Positions 7,850-19,556 of a DNA stretch of 64,000 bases are shown in pieces. The first letter of the stretch is position 1. Each line of letters begins with the position of its first letter. The stretch comes from Sphingobium terrigena (GTDB lineage: Bacteria > Pseudomonadota > Alphaproteobacteria > Sphingomonadales > Sphingomonadaceae). The position numbers and the translations under genes were made by a program. The notes beneath the pieces are model-generated. The model saw only the letters and a list, made by a program, of their open reading frames with translations, had not been told where the DNA came from and made no database searches. The stretch covers positions 1-64,000 of the forward strand of contig NZ_QVRA01000008.1 in assembly GCF_003591655.1 (NCBI RefSeq), written 5' to 3'.

Positions 7850-8680
7850 TCAGCCGCCGTGGATCGGCGCGCCCCAGCCACCCCAGACATAGATGGCGAC
7901 GAAGAGGAACAGCCACACCACGTCGACGAAATGCCAGTACCAGGCAGCGGCTTCAAAGCCGAAATGCTGGCGCGGGGTGAAGTGGCCCTTATAGGCACGG
8001 ACCAGATTGACGATCAGGAAGATCGTGCCGACCAGAACGTGGAAACCGTGGAAGCCGGTCGCCATGTAGAAGGCCGAGCTATAGGGGTTGCCGCCGAAAT
8101 CGAACGGGGCATGGGCATATTCATAGGCCTGCACGCAGGAGAAGATCGCGCCCAGGATGATGGTGCACCACAGACCCTTGATCAGGCCGTCCCGGTCGCC
8201 ATGGATCAGCGCATGGTGCGCCCAGGTGACGGTGGTGCCGGAGCAGAGCAGGATCAGCGTGTTGAGCAGGGGCAGCTCAAAGGCGTTCATGACTTCCACG
8301 CCCTTCGACGGGAACAGGCCGTCGATCGGGGGCAGCGCGCTGGGGAACAGCGAGAAGTCGAAAAAGGCCCAGAACCAGCCAACGAAGAACATCACTTCCG
8401 ATGCGATGAATAGGATCATGCCGTAGCGCAGGTGCAGCTGGACCACCGGGGTGTGATCGCCGGCATGGGCTTCGGCCACGACATTGGCCCACCAGCTGTA
8501 GAAGGTGAACAATACGCCGGCCAGGCCGAGCAGGAACACCCAGCCGCCGCCAGCGGGCAGCGCGTCGGGGTGCATCCACATGATCCCGCCAAAGGCCATG
8601 ACCAGCGCCGACATGGCGCCAAACAAGGGCCAGATGCTGGGCGGGAGAATATGATAATCGTGATTCTTGGCGCCTGCCAT
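7850..8680 (-). CDS. ctaE: cytochrome c oxidase subunit III
   Basis: A 276-residue integral membrane protein with seven predicted helices, the length and topology of bacterial CoxC/CtaE. Landmarks include [10 protein letters not shown] at the N-terminus, [12 protein letters not shown] in the middle and [13 protein letters not shown] near the C-terminus. It is the third core subunit of the aa3-type oxidase and is encoded downstream of ctaG in the same transcript. Confidence 0.97.
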   Translation of the reverse strand: MAGAKNHDYHILPPSIWPLFGAMSALVMAFGGIMWMHPDALPAGGGWVFLLGLAGVLFTFYSWWANVVAEAHAGDHTPVVQLHLRYGMILFIASEVMFFVGWFWAFFDFSLFPSALPPIDGLFPSKGVEVMNAFELPLLNTLILLCSGTTVTWAHHALIHGDRDGLIKGLWCTIILGAIFSCVQAYEYAHAPFDFGGNPYSSAFYMATGFHGFHVLVGTIFLIVNLVRAYKGHFTPRQHFGFEAAAWYWHFVDVVWLFLFVAIYVWGGWGAPIHGG

Positions 8681-8724
8681 GACTGCTCTTCCCTGTTCGC
8701 TTGTCCGTGTTCTTAACTCGTGCC

Positions 8725-9300
8725 TTAGCTTGGCTTCTTGTCCTGCTCAACAGGGTAGAAGGTATAGCTCAAGGTAATTTGCTGCGTATCCTTGTTATCC
8801 GGGTCTTTCAGGATCCTGGGATCGACGAAATAGAGGACGGGCATCCGCACCTCCTGTCCCGGTTGCAAGGTCTGCTGGGTGAAGCAGAAGCATTGAATCT
8901 TGGTGAAATAGGCACCCGCCTGGCTGGGGGTGACGTTGAAGCTGGCGGTGCCGGTGACCGGCTTGTCCGACATGTTCTTCGCGATGAAGATTGCCATGTC
9001 CTTGCTGCCCACGGTCACCGTATCAGTGCGATGTTCGGGGTAGAATTGCCAGGGCATTCCCGGCTGGACATTGGAATCGAAACGGATCGACATGGTGTGG
9101 CCCGCCGCTTCGCGCACCTGCACATTGGCGTCGGCGCGCATGGTGGTGCCGCCAAAGCCGGTCTGTTCGCAGAAGATACGATAGAGCGGGACCGAGGCAA
9201 AGCCGAGCGCCAGCATCGACAGGCCGACGCCCGCCATGGCGATCATCGTGCGGCGGTTGCGCCGGTCGCGGTCGAACGGAGAAGGCGGCAGCGTCGCCAT
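8725..9300 (-). CDS. ctaG: cytochrome c oxidase copper chaperone CtaG/Cox11
   Basis: A 191-residue membrane-anchored periplasmic protein that delivers copper to the CuB site. There is an N-terminal helix around residues 18-38 ([20 protein letters not shown]). The copper-binding signature CFCFTQQ is near residue 138, and an additional Cys lies in [12 protein letters not shown]. The start at 9300 shares its A with the stop of the upstream 45-codon gene (TGATG), implying coupled translation. Confidence 0.95.
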   Translation of the reverse strand: MATLPPSPFDRDRRNRRTMIAMAGVGLSMLALGFASVPLYRIFCEQTGFGGTTMRADANVQVREAAGHTMSIRFDSNVQPGMPWQFYPEHRTDTVTVGSKDMAIFIAKNMSDKPVTGTASFNVTPSQAGAYFTKIQCFCFTQQTLQPGQEVRMPVLYFVDPRILKDPDNKDTQQITLSYTFYPVEQDKKPS

Positions 9301-9437
9301 CAGATCGCGCTGCTCCCGCCGATCTTCGCCAGGGTGATGGCATAGAACAGAATCACCAGCGCCGCCAGAATGAGGCCCGTCACCAGTGCGCGCGACTTTT
9401 GCCGGGCGCGGATCAGCTTTTCTTCGTCCGGGGTCAT
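9300..9437 (-). CDS. 45-residue single-helix protein of the cta operon
   Basis: Encodes 45 residues: a charged N-terminus ([16 protein letters not shown]) followed by one membrane helix ([20 protein letters not shown]) and a short tail. Its ATG overlaps the ctaB stop (ATGA) and its stop overlaps the ctaG start (TGATG), so it is translationally locked between two assembly factors. Small proteins in this position occur in related cox operons. The role is unknown, possibly an oxidase accessory subunit or assembly helper. Confidence 0.8.
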   Translation of the reverse strand: MTPDEEKLIRARQKSRALVTGLILAALVILFYAITLAKIGGSSAI

Positions 9438-10342
9438 GCGAGTAGCCAGCGGTCGACGACCACTGCTCCAAAGAGGAGGAAAAGATAGAGGATCGAATAT
9501 TTGAACAGACGCCGCTCCGGTCCCATCCGCGCCGGATCGCTTTCGCGACGGCGATAGACCTGGAAGGCAAAGACGGCGAACAGCAATGTGCCAAGCAACG
9601 CCACGGTGCCATAGAGCAGGCCGGTGAGGCGCAACAGCACCGGGGCCATCGCCGCAACCGCCATGATCGCCGTGTAGAACCAGATCTGGCGACGGGTCGC
9701 CACTTCGCCCGAAACGACCGGCAACATCGGGATGCCCGCGGCGGCATAATCGGTTTTGACGAACAGGGCGAGCGCCCAGAAATGGGGTGGCGTCCAGAAG
9801 AAAATCAGCATGAACAATGCAACCGGCAGTGCGGTTACGTCCCCGGTCACTGCCGCCCAGCCGATGACCGGTGGAAAGGCACCGGCCGCGCCGCCGATGA
9901 CGATATTCTGCGCCGTGCGGGGCTTGAGCCAGATGGTATAGACGAACACGTAGAACAGGATCGAGACGGCAAGCACGACCGCCGCCAGCCAGTTGGTCGC
10001 CATGCCCATCAGGATGACAGAGAAGAAGGAGAGGCCAACGCCAAAGTGCAGCGCCGATGTGCGGTCCATACGTCCGGCGGGCAGCGGACGGTTGGCGGTG
10101 CGCTTCATCTTGGCGTCGATATCCGCCTCATACCATTGGTTGAGCGTGGCCGCCGCGCCTGCGCCCAGCGCAATGCACAGGATGGCAGTGAAGGCCAGCA
10201 CCGGGTGGATATGGCCGGGGGCCGCCAGCAGACCGCACAAGCCGGTAAACACCACCAAAGTCATGACGCGCGGCTTGGTCAGCGCGAGGAAGTCGCGCCA
10301 GTGGGCCGTGATCGGAGCGGTGGTCAGCATAGCGGTCGTCAT
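9434..10342 (-). CDS. ctaB: protohaem IX farnesyltransferase (haem O synthase)
   Basis: A 302-residue UbiA-family prenyltransferase with about nine helices that farnesylates haem b to haem O for the aa3 oxidase. The first aspartate-rich motif [15 protein letters not shown] is near residue 75, and LTKPRVM near residue 20 is typical. The start at 10342 ([10 protein letters not shown]) is chosen because family members begin close to LTKPR, and the upstream codons run into a palindromic spacer. Confidence 0.95.
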   Translation of the reverse strand: MTTAMLTTAPITAHWRDFLALTKPRVMTLVVFTGLCGLLAAPGHIHPVLAFTAILCIALGAGAAATLNQWYEADIDAKMKRTANRPLPAGRMDRTSALHFGVGLSFFSVILMGMATNWLAAVVLAVSILFYVFVYTIWLKPRTAQNIVIGGAAGAFPPVIGWAAVTGDVTALPVALFMLIFFWTPPHFWALALFVKTDYAAAGIPMLPVVSGEVATRRQIWFYTAIMAVAAMAPVLLRLTGLLYGTVALLGTLLFAVFAFQVYRRRESDPARMGPERRLFKYSILYLFLLFGAVVVDRWLLA

Positions 10343-10379
10343 ATCGGTTCCTGCCCCACCAGTCGGGGGCATATAGCAT

Positions 10380-10408
10380 GAGGGGGCGGGCTTGGCACCC
10401 GCCCCCTC
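10380..10408. repeat. GC-rich stem-loop between ctaD and ctaB
   Basis: A perfect 11-bp stem (10380-10390 with 10398-10408, GAGGGGGCGGG arms) with a 7-base loop lies just after the ctaD stop. There is no following U-run, so it is more likely an mRNA-stabilising or processing hairpin that sets subunit stoichiometry than a terminator. Confidence 0.6.
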
Positions 10409-10431
10409 GATCATGTCAGTATGTCCGATAA

Positions 10432-12144
<1,713 letters not shown>

Positions 12145-13146
12145 TCAAAGCTTGGCGTCAGCGGCGGGCGCGGCGGCGGCAACGGCAGGGGCCGCGCCAG
12201 CGGGCTTGCCGCCCTGCGAGAGTACCCACTGGTCGAACTGCGCAGGCGGCAGTGCCTCGATCGCGATCGGCATGAAGCCGTGGCGCGCGCCGCACAGTTC
12301 CGAACACTGGCCGTAATAGACGCCCGGCTCAAGGATGGTGAAGCTCTTTTCATTCAGGCGGCCGGGAACGGCGTCCATCTTGACCCAGAGCGAAGGCACC
12401 GCGAAGCTGTGAATGACGTCGGCGGCGGTGATGATCAGCTTGATCGGGCGACCGGCGGGCAGGACCAGACGGTTGTCGGCGGCCAGCTGATGCGGTTCGC
12501 CGCTGGCCTTGGCCTGTTCCTCGGTCAGCATGTTCGACACGAATTCGGGGATGCCCGCATCGGGATATTCATAACCCCAATACCATTGATAGCCGGTGAC
12601 CTTGACGGTCAGCGCATCCTTGGGCGCGGGCTTATACTGGTCGGCCAGCAGGCCGATCGATGGCACCGCGACGACCAGAAGGATCAGCACCGGCAGCACC
12701 GTCCACACCACTTCGATGAAGGTGTTGTGCGACGTCTTGGACGGGATCGGGTTCGCGCTCGCCCGGAAACGCCACATGGCATAGAGCATCAGGGCAAGGA
12801 CGAGGATGGAGATCGCGAAGATCAGCGGCAGCAGCATCTTGTCATGCAGCCAGCGGGCGGTGTGGCCGGTGGACGTGAACTGCTCCTGCAGCGTGACTTC
12901 GCCCGGCTTTGGCATACCAATGCCTTCGGTCGGCTTCATGCGCGGCGGCGCGGCGACCTTGGCCACGGGCGCAGCCTCGGCGGCCGGTGCGGCGGCGTTG
13001 GCAGCCGAATCAGCCGGAGCGGCGGCATTGTCCGCAGCTGGCGCGGCGACGGCGACATTGTCCTGCGCCAGCGCCTGACCGTTCATCGCGATCGATGGCG
13101 CGAAGGCCAGCAATCCGGCGAGAACGAGCGATTTCACCTTGTTCAT
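12145..13146 (-). CDS. ctaC: cytochrome c oxidase subunit II
   Basis: A 333-residue CuA subunit. A signal peptide (to about residue 28) is followed by an unusual Ala/Pro-rich linker to about residue 70 and two helices (about 104-127 and 147-169). The periplasmic cupredoxin domain carries the CuA ligands in CSELCGARHGFM. A second Ala-rich tail ends the protein. It is the first gene of the minus-strand cta operon. The promoter must lie in 13147-13420, shared with divergent pyrE. Confidence 0.97.
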   Translation of the reverse strand: MNKVKSLVLAGLLAFAPSIAMNGQALAQDNVAVAAPAADNAAAPADSAANAAAPAAEAAPVAKVAAPPRMKPTEGIGMPKPGEVTLQEQFTSTGHTARWLHDKMLLPLIFAISILVLALMLYAMWRFRASANPIPSKTSHNTFIEVVWTVLPVLILLVVAVPSIGLLADQYKPAPKDALTVKVTGYQWYWGYEYPDAGIPEFVSNMLTEEQAKASGEPHQLAADNRLVLPAGRPIKLIITAADVIHSFAVPSLWVKMDAVPGRLNEKSFTILEPGVYYGQCSELCGARHGFMPIAIEALPPAQFDQWVLSQGGKPAGAAPAVAAAAPAADAKL

Positions 13147-13420
13147 AGCGTATTCTTACCCCGTAACCCCTTGGCGCCGCTGCAACGAAGACGCGCGTCT
13201 GCGCATCGCCCCCGCCCGGTCGGTTCTGCCGCGGCTTATAGGCATGGTTTTTTCATGCCTCAAGCTTCCATGACCAGATTTTCTTCGCTGTTGCAACGTC
13301 CCCTTTGGCCGCCTATTTCGCAGCAGCGCGCACAGGGGCGCGATCATGGCGCGTCGCGTGCGTCATGTTTACAGGGATATGATGGGGGGCAGAGCGCCCG
13401 CATGGCCCGCGACAGGATAG
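13147..13420. promoter_or_regulatory. divergent ctaC/pyrE promoter region
   Basis: This 274-base spacer holds no gene I can support. It must contain promoters for both directions. The only structure seen is a perfect 7-bp hairpin AGGCATG/CATGCCT around a T-rich loop at 13240-13260. No clear sigma-70 boxes could be chosen with confidence. Confidence 0.4.
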
Positions 13421-14011
13421 ATGAACGGCATGAGCGACGAAGAGGTTTTGGCGGAATTCCGGGCAGCAGGTGCATTGCTGGAAGGACATTTCATATTGTC
13501 GTCGGGTCGCCGCAGCGCCAATTATCTGCAATGCGCCCGCGTGCTGATGAATGCCGAGCGCGCCGGGACACTCGCCCGCGCGATGGTGCAGAAACTGCCG
13601 CGCGAATTGCGGCAGGAGATTGACCTGGTGGTTTCGCCAGCCATGGGCGGGCTGATCGTCGGGCATGAAGTCGGCCGCGCGCTGGGCAAGGACGCCGTGT
13701 TTCTGGAACGGCCCGAAGGGACGTTCGAGCTGCGCCGGGGCTTTGCCATATCGCCGGGACAGAAAGTGCTGATGGTCGAGGATGTCGTGACCACCGGCCT
13801 GTCATCGCGCCAGGCGATCGAGGCAGTGACGGCAGAAGGCGGCATCGTCATCGCCGAAGCCGCGCTGGTCGACCGGTCGGCGGGCGAGGTGGAGCTGGGC
13901 GTCCCCTTCTATCCGCTCGTGTCGATCAATTTCCCGGTCTATGAAGCCGATGCGGTGCCGCCTGAGCTGGCGGCGATCCCGGCGATCAAGCCGGGCAGCC
14001 GGAAGATATAG
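13421..14011 (+). CDS. pyrE: orotate phosphoribosyltransferase
   Basis: A 196-residue PRTase joining orotate to PRPP in pyrimidine synthesis. The PRPP-binding loop [11 protein letters not shown] is near residues 113-123, and the substrate-binding [15 protein letters not shown] near 25. The start at 13421 (MNGMSDEEV) is preceded by AGGAT. The nearby ATG at 13430 is an alternative. It heads a tight run with pdxJ, acpS and lepB. Confidence 0.95.
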   Translation: MNGMSDEEVLAEFRAAGALLEGHFILSSGRRSANYLQCARVLMNAERAGTLARAMVQKLPRELRQEIDLVVSPAMGGLIVGHEVGRALGKDAVFLERPEGTFELRRGFAISPGQKVLMVEDVVTTGLSSRQAIEAVTAEGGIVIAEAALVDRSAGEVELGVPFYPLVSINFPVYEADAVPPELAAIPAIKPGSRKI

Positions 14012-14015
14012 AGCC

Positions 14016-14744
14016 ATGACCACGCCCCTGCGCCTTGGCGTCAATATCGACCATGTGGCGACCATCCGCAACGCGCGGGGCGGGGATCATCCCGATCCGG
14101 TCAAGGCGGCGTTGCTGGCGGTGAAGGCGGGGGCGGACGGAATCACCGCGCATCTGCGCGAGGACCGGCGGCATATTCGCGACGAGGATGTCGCCACGCT
14201 GATGGCGGCGCTGAACGTCCCGCTCAATCTGGAAATGGCAGCAACGGCGGAGATGCTGGACATCGCGCTGCGCTACAAGCCCCACGCCGCCTGCATCGTG
14301 CCGGAAAAGCGCGAGGAGCGCACGACCGAGGGCGGGCTGGACGCGGCGGGACAGTTTGAGACGCTGAGGCCCATTGTGCAGGCATTGGGTGACGCCGGGA
14401 TTCGCGTCAGCCTCTTCATCGAGGCGGACGCGCGCCAGATCGACGCGGCGATTCGGCTGGGCGCGCCGGTGGTGGAATTTCATACCGGTGCCTATGCCCA
14501 TCTGCATGGCGAGGCGCGCGCGGCGGAACTGCGCAAGCTGGCCGATGCCGCTGCACTGGCGGCGAAAAACGGGATCGAGCCTCATGCCGGCCACGGCCTG
14601 ACCTTCGACAATGTCGCGCCGATCGCCGCCATCCCGCAGGTCGCCGAACTCAATATCGGCCATTTCCTGATCGGTGAGGCGATCTTCGGCGGGCTTGAAG
14701 GCAGTATCAGAGAGATGCGGCGGCAGATGGATCTGGCGCGGTGA
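14016..14744 (+). CDS. pdxJ: pyridoxine 5-prime-phosphate synthase
   Basis: A 242-residue TIM-barrel enzyme that condenses 3-amino-2-oxopropyl phosphate with deoxyxylulose phosphate to make pyridoxine phosphate. Hallmarks are [15 protein letters not shown] at the N-terminus, [15 protein letters not shown] in the middle and [10 protein letters not shown] near residue 190. It starts four bases after the pyrE stop. Confidence 0.97.
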   Translation: MTTPLRLGVNIDHVATIRNARGGDHPDPVKAALLAVKAGADGITAHLREDRRHIRDEDVATLMAALNVPLNLEMAATAEMLDIALRYKPHAACIVPEKREERTTEGGLDAAGQFETLRPIVQALGDAGIRVSLFIEADARQIDAAIRLGAPVVEFHTGAYAHLHGEARAAELRKLADAAALAAKNGIEPHAGHGLTFDNVAPIAAIPQVAELNIGHFLIGEAIFGGLEGSIREMRRQMDLAR

Positions 14745-14773
14745 GCCAAGATATCGATCGCGGCGATTCTTCA

Positions 14774-14897
14774 CCCCTCCCCTTCAGGGGAGGGGACGGG
14801 GGTGGGGGCCATCGTCTTGGCACCGCGTCTGCGGCACGCCCCCACCCCAACCCTTCAAACGAGGCACGTGACTCGTTTGAACCTGAAGGGGAGGGGC
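14774..14897. repeat. composite intergenic palindrome with GCACGTGA loop
   Basis: A first hairpin, CCCCTCCCC/GGGGAGGGG (14774-14795), is followed by a G-rich/C-rich pair and a perfect 10-bp hairpin TTCAAACGAG/CTCGTTTGAA (14854-14863 with 14872-14881) whose loop is GCACGTGA. It ends with another AGGGGAGGGG. The 3-prime part also provides the purine-rich ribosome-binding region of acpS. A related element with a different stem but the same loop lies at 29803-29865. Confidence 0.8.
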
Positions 14898-14904
14898 TTT
14901 CAAG

Positions 14905-15306
14905 GTGATCATCGGCCTCGGCTCCGACCTCTGCAATATCGAGCGTATCCAGAATTCGCTCGATCGCTTCGGCGCGCGGTTTGAGAGCCGTGTGTTCACC
15001 GATGTCGAGCAGGCCAGGGCCAATCGCCGCCCCTTTACCAAGGCGGGGACGCTGGCCAAGCGGTTTGCCGCCAAGGAGGCTTTTTCCAAGGCGGTCGGGA
15101 CCGGGTTCAAGCGCGGCGTGTTTATGAAGGATATTGGCGTGGTCAACGCGCCGTCGGGCGCGCCGACGTTGGCCCTGACCGGCGGTGCGCTGGCGCGGCT
15201 GGAAACCATGGTGCCTGCGGGCCACAAGCCGGTCATTCATCTGACGCTCACCGACGATCATCCATGGGCGCAGGCCTTCGTCATCATAGAGGCGGTGCCG
15301 CTGTGA
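14905..15306 (+). CDS. acpS: holo-[acyl-carrier-protein] synthase
   Basis: A 133-residue phosphopantetheinyl transferase that attaches 4-phosphopantetheine to acyl carrier protein. The N-terminal [14 protein letters not shown] and the [15 protein letters not shown] motif hold the magnesium-binding Asp and Glu. It starts at GTG (14905), preceded by GGGGAGGGG. Its stop overlaps the GTG of lepB (GTGA). Confidence 0.96.
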   Translation: MIIGLGSDLCNIERIQNSLDRFGARFESRVFTDVEQARANRRPFTKAGTLAKRFAAKEAFSKAVGTGFKRGVFMKDIGVVNAPSGAPTLALTGGALARLETMVPAGHKPVIHLTLTDDHPWAQAFVIIEAVPL

Positions 15307-16214
15307 GCGCCCTGCCCCCCGACCCCAGCGAGCAGACTCCTATGACCGCAGCCGACCTGAGCGACGAGACGCCTGCCCTCGAAACGAAAACGCCCGCGCC
15401 GTGGGTCAATTGGTGGCAGGAGGTCAAAAGCCTGTCGCTGCTGATCCTGGCGGTGCTGGCCTTTCACAGTTTCGTCGCCAAGCCCTTTTACATCCCGTCC
15501 GAATCGATGATGCCGGTGCTGCTGACCGGTGACCGGCTGGTGGTCAGCAAATTCCCCTACGGCTGGTCCTATGTCTCGCCCAGCTTCCATCCCCTGCCTT
15601 TCCTGAAAGGACGGCTGTTCGGGCGGCTGCCGGAACGGGGCGATATCGTCATCGTGTCGCCGCAGAACCGGCGCGAGGATTATATCAAGCGGGTGATCGG
15701 TCTGCCCGGTGACATTATCGAGGTGCGCGGCGGTCAGGTGGTGCTGAACGGCGTAGCGGTGAAGCAGAAGCCATTGAAGCCGCTGCGCCTGCCCGTGGAT
15801 GCCAATGCGCCCTGTTCGCCGATGCAGTTCCCCGGTGCGCGGGTCAGTGGCGTGGACGGCAAGGACTATTGCGAATTGCCGGTGCGGCAGGAAATCCTGC
15901 CCAATGGCAAGACGTACCTGACGATCGACATGGGGCCGAGCGCGCTCGACTGGTATGGACCGGTCAGGGTGCCTGCCAACCATGTGTTCCTGATGGGCGA
16001 CAATCGCGACAATAGCGCCGACAGCCGCGCGCCGCTGGAGGAAAATGGGCTTGGCGGGCCGGTGCCGTGGGAAGCGATTGGCGGGCGGGCCGAGTTCATC
16101 ACCTTCAGCCTGGATGGTGATACGACATGGAATCCGCTCAGCTGGGTCCGGTCGCTGCGCAGCGACCGCGCCGGGAACAGCCTGCGGCCAGCGAGCGTTA
16201 CTGCCCCGGAATAA
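15303..16214 (+). CDS. lepB: signal peptidase I
   Basis: A 303-residue inner-membrane serine protease that removes Sec/Tat signal peptides. One N-terminal helix (about residues 42-58) precedes the catalytic Ser in [10 protein letters not shown], and the catalytic Lys lies in [12 protein letters not shown]. The C-terminal box [11 protein letters not shown] is present. The GTG at 15303 overlapping acpS is preferred. The ATG at 15342 would also give a full domain. The length is normal for a proteobacterial LepB. Confidence 0.95.
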   Translation: MSALPPDPSEQTPMTAADLSDETPALETKTPAPWVNWWQEVKSLSLLILAVLAFHSFVAKPFYIPSESMMPVLLTGDRLVVSKFPYGWSYVSPSFHPLPFLKGRLFGRLPERGDIVIVSPQNRREDYIKRVIGLPGDIIEVRGGQVVLNGVAVKQKPLKPLRLPVDANAPCSPMQFPGARVSGVDGKDYCELPVRQEILPNGKTYLTIDMGPSALDWYGPVRVPANHVFLMGDNRDNSADSRAPLEENGLGGPVPWEAIGGRAEFITFSLDGDTTWNPLSWVRSLRSDRAGNSLRPASVTAPE

Positions 16215-16236
16215 ACGGATATAAGGGGTATCGGGT

Positions 16237-17319
16237 TTGAGCGACACGCAAGATCATGTCGAGGAACCCGGTCCCAGCGAAGTGCGCAGCCCGCTGGTGG
16301 CCCAGGAGTTGCAGCGCGCAGGCGTTTGGTTCGCGCTGGCCATCGTCATCGGGCTGATCGCGTTATTGGCGCAGCCGATCCTGCTGGTGCTGGGCGCGCT
16401 GGTGCTGGCGACGATGATGGATGGCGGGGCGCGGCTGTTGAAGCGCGTGCTGCCGATCGCGCGGGGCTGGCGACTGACGATCGTGCTGCTCAGCGCCGTC
16501 GCCTTCATGGTGTGGACCTTCTACCTTACCGGATCGAGCCTGATGGAGCAGGCGCAGGCGATGCGGACCATCGTGGAAACACAGGTCGCGCGCGTGGGCG
16601 GCTGGATGCAGCAGATGGGCGTGTCCACCACGCCGGAGGATCTGAAAAGCCTCGCCAGCCAGGCAATGAGTTCGATGGGGCGGGTGACTGCAGCGGTCGG
16701 CACCGCGGTCGGCGCGATCACCAGCGGGGTGATGATGCTGGTGCTGGCGATCTTCATCGCGGTCGATCCCAAACTCTATGAACGCGGCGTCGCCTGGATG
16801 CTGCCGATGGAAAAGCGCAGCCATTTCTACGCCATCGCCGACAAGATGGGCTGGACGCTGCGGCGGCTGATGGCCGGGCGGCTGATCGGCATGGCCGTCG
16901 AAGGGGTCGGCACCTGGCTGCTGCTCTGGACGGGCGGGGTGCCGATGGCAGGGCTGCTGGGCCTGTTGACCGGCCTGTTCGCCTTCCTGCCCAATATCGG
17001 GTCGATCCTTTCGGGCGTGCTGATCATTCTGGTCGGCTTTTCGGGCGGCACCGACACCGGCCTCTATGCCTTTGGCGTCTATCTGGCGGTGCAGATTGTA
17101 GATGGCTATCTGATCGTGCCGATGGTGGCGAAAAAGGCCACCGATCTCGCCCCAGCGCTGGTGCTGGCGGCGCAGATATTGTTCGGCGCACTGTTCGGCA
17201 TCATGGGGCTGTTTCTGGCCGACCCGATCGTCGCGATGATCAAGGTGTATCTGGAGGAACGGTCCAAACGGCTGGAAGAGAAACGCGCGGCGCGAGTGGC
17301 GGAGCAGCTGGGGGTTTGA
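16237..17319 (+). CDS. AI-2E family transporter (PerM/TqsA-like permease)
   Basis: A 360-residue membrane protein with about eight helices in the AI-2E transporter family pattern. There are two N-terminal helix pairs, an amphipathic periplasmic stretch (about residues 100-150) and a C-terminal block with GLFAFLPNIGSIL and a glycine-rich loop. It starts at TTG (16237), seven bases after AAGGGG. Members export diverse small molecules or ions, so the substrate is unassigned. In many relatives the position after lepB is held by rnc and era, which are missing here. Confidence 0.85.
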   Translation: MSDTQDHVEEPGPSEVRSPLVAQELQRAGVWFALAIVIGLIALLAQPILLVLGALVLATMMDGGARLLKRVLPIARGWRLTIVLLSAVAFMVWTFYLTGSSLMEQAQAMRTIVETQVARVGGWMQQMGVSTTPEDLKSLASQAMSSMGRVTAAVGTAVGAITSGVMMLVLAIFIAVDPKLYERGVAWMLPMEKRSHFYAIADKMGWTLRRLMAGRLIGMAVEGVGTWLLLWTGGVPMAGLLGLLTGLFAFLPNIGSILSGVLIILVGFSGGTDTGLYAFGVYLAVQIVDGYLIVPMVAKKATDLAPALVLAAQILFGALFGIMGLFLADPIVAMIKVYLEERSKRLEEKRAARVAEQLGV

Positions 17320-17355
17320 GGGTTTGCCGCAGTCGGCATGAATTACCCCGTCGAC

Positions 17356-18708
17356 TCAGCCCGGCAGCACCAGACTCGCTTCCAGTCCGCCGCCCGGTCG
17401 GTTGGCCAGCCGCAACGTCCCCTGATGCTCCGCCATGATCGCACGCACCAGCGCCAGCCCCAGCCCGGCCCCGCCAGTCTCCCGGTTGCGCGAGCCTTCC
17501 AGCCGGGTGAAGGGTTCGAGCATTTCGTCCATCCGGTCCTCGGCAATGCCCGGCCCTTCATCGGCCACAATGATGCGGATCATGCCGCCTTCGCGATTGA
17601 CCGACACATGGGCGCGATCGCCATAGACGATGGCGTTTTCGATGATGTTGCGCAGCGCGCGGCGGATCTGCTGGGGGCGGACGAAGGCGACGGCGCGGTC
17701 ACTGTCGGTCATGTCGACCGGCGATCCCAGTTCGATGAAATCCTCCACCACCGCGTCGGCCAGAGAAGCGAGATCGACCTTCTGCGCGGCTTCGGTGCTG
17801 CGTCCGGCGCGGGCGAGCGAGAGGATATCCTCCAGCATCCGGTTCATTTCATCGATGGTTTCGGACATACGCGCCCGTTCGCCATCATCCTCGACCGATT
17901 CGGCCCGGACCCTCAGCGATGCGAGCGGCGTGCGCAGGTCATGGCCGATCGCGCCGAGCATCCGGTCTTTCTCATCAAGCATCGCGATGATGCGCGATCG
18001 CATGGCGTTGAATGCCATGGTGAGGTCGCGCACATCGCCGGGACCGCGTTCGTCCACGGGGTCGGCAGAGCCGGTGCGGGCAAATTGCTGGGCGGAGCCG
18101 GTGAGCTGCTTCAACGGTCGCGCGAGGCGACTTCCGACCCAGAGCAGGGGCAGCAGGACGATGACGTAGAGGATGAGCGTCTGGCCGACCAGCCAGCCGC
18201 CAAAGCGCTGTGGCCGGTCGCCGGTCCGCGCCTGCGTCACCACCCATTTGCCCGGTTCATATTCCGCCGCCAGCGTCAGCCGGGCAACGCGATGGTCGTG
18301 CGGGCGTTCGCCATTGGCGCGGATGCGGATGCGCTCCCAGCGGCGCATGGGCATGACGCTATCATCCTGCACCACGCGGACGCTCAATATGTTGAGGCCA
18401 ATATCCCCGAACATCGCCATGGCGCGCTTTTCGATATCGGGGCGCGCCTGTCCTTTCAGCGTCGGTGTGCCTTGGACGAAGCGGGCGCGCATCCGTGGCG
18501 GGACCGGACGATCGGGCCGGTTGTCGAGCGCATCGATGACGCGATAGACGGCAGGGGCCGTCTGGCCCGTCAGTTCCAGCTGGGTCCGTTCGCGATAGAG
18601 CAGCGCGAAATTGATCGCCTGCGCCACGAACAGCGCCAGCGCGACGAGCAGGATGATCTGCCCGACCAGGCTTTGCGGCCATAGGCGCAACCGCTTCCAC
18701 GCCATCAC
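17356..18708 (-). CDS. sensor histidine kinase (EnvZ-like)
   Basis: A 450-residue membrane kinase. It has an N-terminal helix (about 16-37), a periplasmic loop of about 130 residues and a second helix (about 175-192). A HAMP domain follows, then the phospho-acceptor motif GHDLRTPLASLR near residue 255. The ATPase domain has NIIENAIVYG, DEGPGI and GAGLGLAL. The GTG start overlaps the regulator stop (GTGA). The stimulus is unknown, but the EF-hand protein encoded upstream hints at divalent cations (inference). Confidence 0.93.
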   Translation of the reverse strand: MMAWKRLRLWPQSLVGQIILLVALALFVAQAINFALLYRERTQLELTGQTAPAVYRVIDALDNRPDRPVPPRMRARFVQGTPTLKGQARPDIEKRAMAMFGDIGLNILSVRVVQDDSVMPMRRWERIRIRANGERPHDHRVARLTLAAEYEPGKWVVTQARTGDRPQRFGGWLVGQTLILYVIVLLPLLWVGSRLARPLKQLTGSAQQFARTGSADPVDERGPGDVRDLTMAFNAMRSRIIAMLDEKDRMLGAIGHDLRTPLASLRVRAESVEDDGERARMSETIDEMNRMLEDILSLARAGRSTEAAQKVDLASLADAVVEDFIELGSPVDMTDSDRAVAFVRPQQIRRALRNIIENAIVYGDRAHVSVNREGGMIRIIVADEGPGIAEDRMDEMLEPFTRLEGSRNRETGGAGLGLALVRAIMAEHQGTLRLANRPGGGLEASLVLPG

Positions 18709-19424
18709 AATTTGCGCACTTCCGCCGATAATGTGTAGCCGCCGCCCCAGACGGTCTTGATCAGCGTCGGGTTTTTGGGGTCCGGCTCGATCTTCTTGCG
18801 CAGGCGGCTGATCTGGTTGTCGATCGCCCGGTCGAACGCATTGGCTTCGCGCCCCTGGGTGATGTCGAGCAACTGGTCGCGGCTCAGCACGCTGTTGGGG
18901 CGGGTCGCAAAGGCCAGCATCAGATTATATTCGGCAGTGGACAGCGGCAGCGACACGCCCTCACTGTCCACCAGCGTGCGCTCCTGCGTCTTGAGCAGCC
19001 ATCCGGCAAAGCTGTAATTGGCGCCATCGGGCGCGGTCACGCGCTGGCCGCCCGTGGCGACGCGGCGGAAGATCACCTTGATCCGGGCGACCAGTTCGCG
19101 GGGCGAAAAGGGTTTGAGGACATAATCGTCCGCGCCCATCTCCAGCCCGACGATGCGGTCGGTTTCCTCGGTGCGGGCGGTGAGCAGGATGACCGGGATT
19201 TCGCTGGTTTCGCGGATATAGCGGCAGAGCGACAGGCCGTCCTCGCCCGGCATCATGATGTCCAGGATCACCAGGTCGATCGCATTGGCGTTCAGGCGAA
19301 TGCGCGCCTCCGCCGCGCTATCGACGGCGGTGACGCGAAAGCCGTTGCGGGACAGATATTGCGCCAGCGGCTCGCGGATCGAACGCTCGTCATCGACGAG
19401 CAGGAGATGGGGTTTTTCGCTCAT
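18705..19424 (-). CDS. OmpR-family response regulator
   Basis: A 239-residue regulator. The receiver domain has the acidic pair LLVDDE at the N-terminus, the phospho-acceptor Asp in VILDIMMPGEDG near residue 55 and the conserved Lys in VLKPFSP. A winged-helix domain (about 140-235) ends with IKTVWGGGYTL. It is the partner of the kinase that overlaps its stop. An EF-hand protein gene lies upstream on the same strand. Confidence 0.95.
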   Translation of the reverse strand: MSEKPHLLLVDDERSIREPLAQYLSRNGFRVTAVDSAAEARIRLNANAIDLVILDIMMPGEDGLSLCRYIRETSEIPVILLTARTEETDRIVGLEMGADDYVLKPFSPRELVARIKVIFRRVATGGQRVTAPDGANYSFAGWLLKTQERTLVDSEGVSLPLSTAEYNLMLAFATRPNSVLSRDQLLDITQGREANAFDRAIDNQISRLRKKIEPDPKNPTLIKTVWGGGYTLSAEVRKL

Positions 19425-19455
19425 TGCGCCTGTCTGTCATGGCTGAACAAAGGTT

Positions 19456-19547
19456 GGAAGGGCGAAGGCAGGGGGAACCTCCGCCCTTCCGGGCTATTCG
19501 CGGTCCGGTTCAGGGACATCAGGGGGAATGCCGGGCCGGACCGCGAA
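19456..19547. repeat. two hairpins between the EF-hand and response-regulator genes
   Basis: A perfect 12-bp inverted repeat (19497-19508 with 19536-19547, arms TTCGCGGTCCGG) lies just after the EF-hand stop. A perfect 9-bp repeat (19456-19464 with 19482-19490, arms GGAAGGGCG) lies just upstream of the regulator. They may terminate or attenuate EF-hand transcription, or be operators for the regulator. No U-run is seen. Confidence 0.6.
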
Positions 19548-19556
19548 AGGGAGTAT

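Noticed and set aside
8725..9747. Extended CtaG reading into ctaB
   Set aside because: The N-terminal part is an alternative frame of ctaB. The conserved protein starts at 9300 with a TGATG junction.
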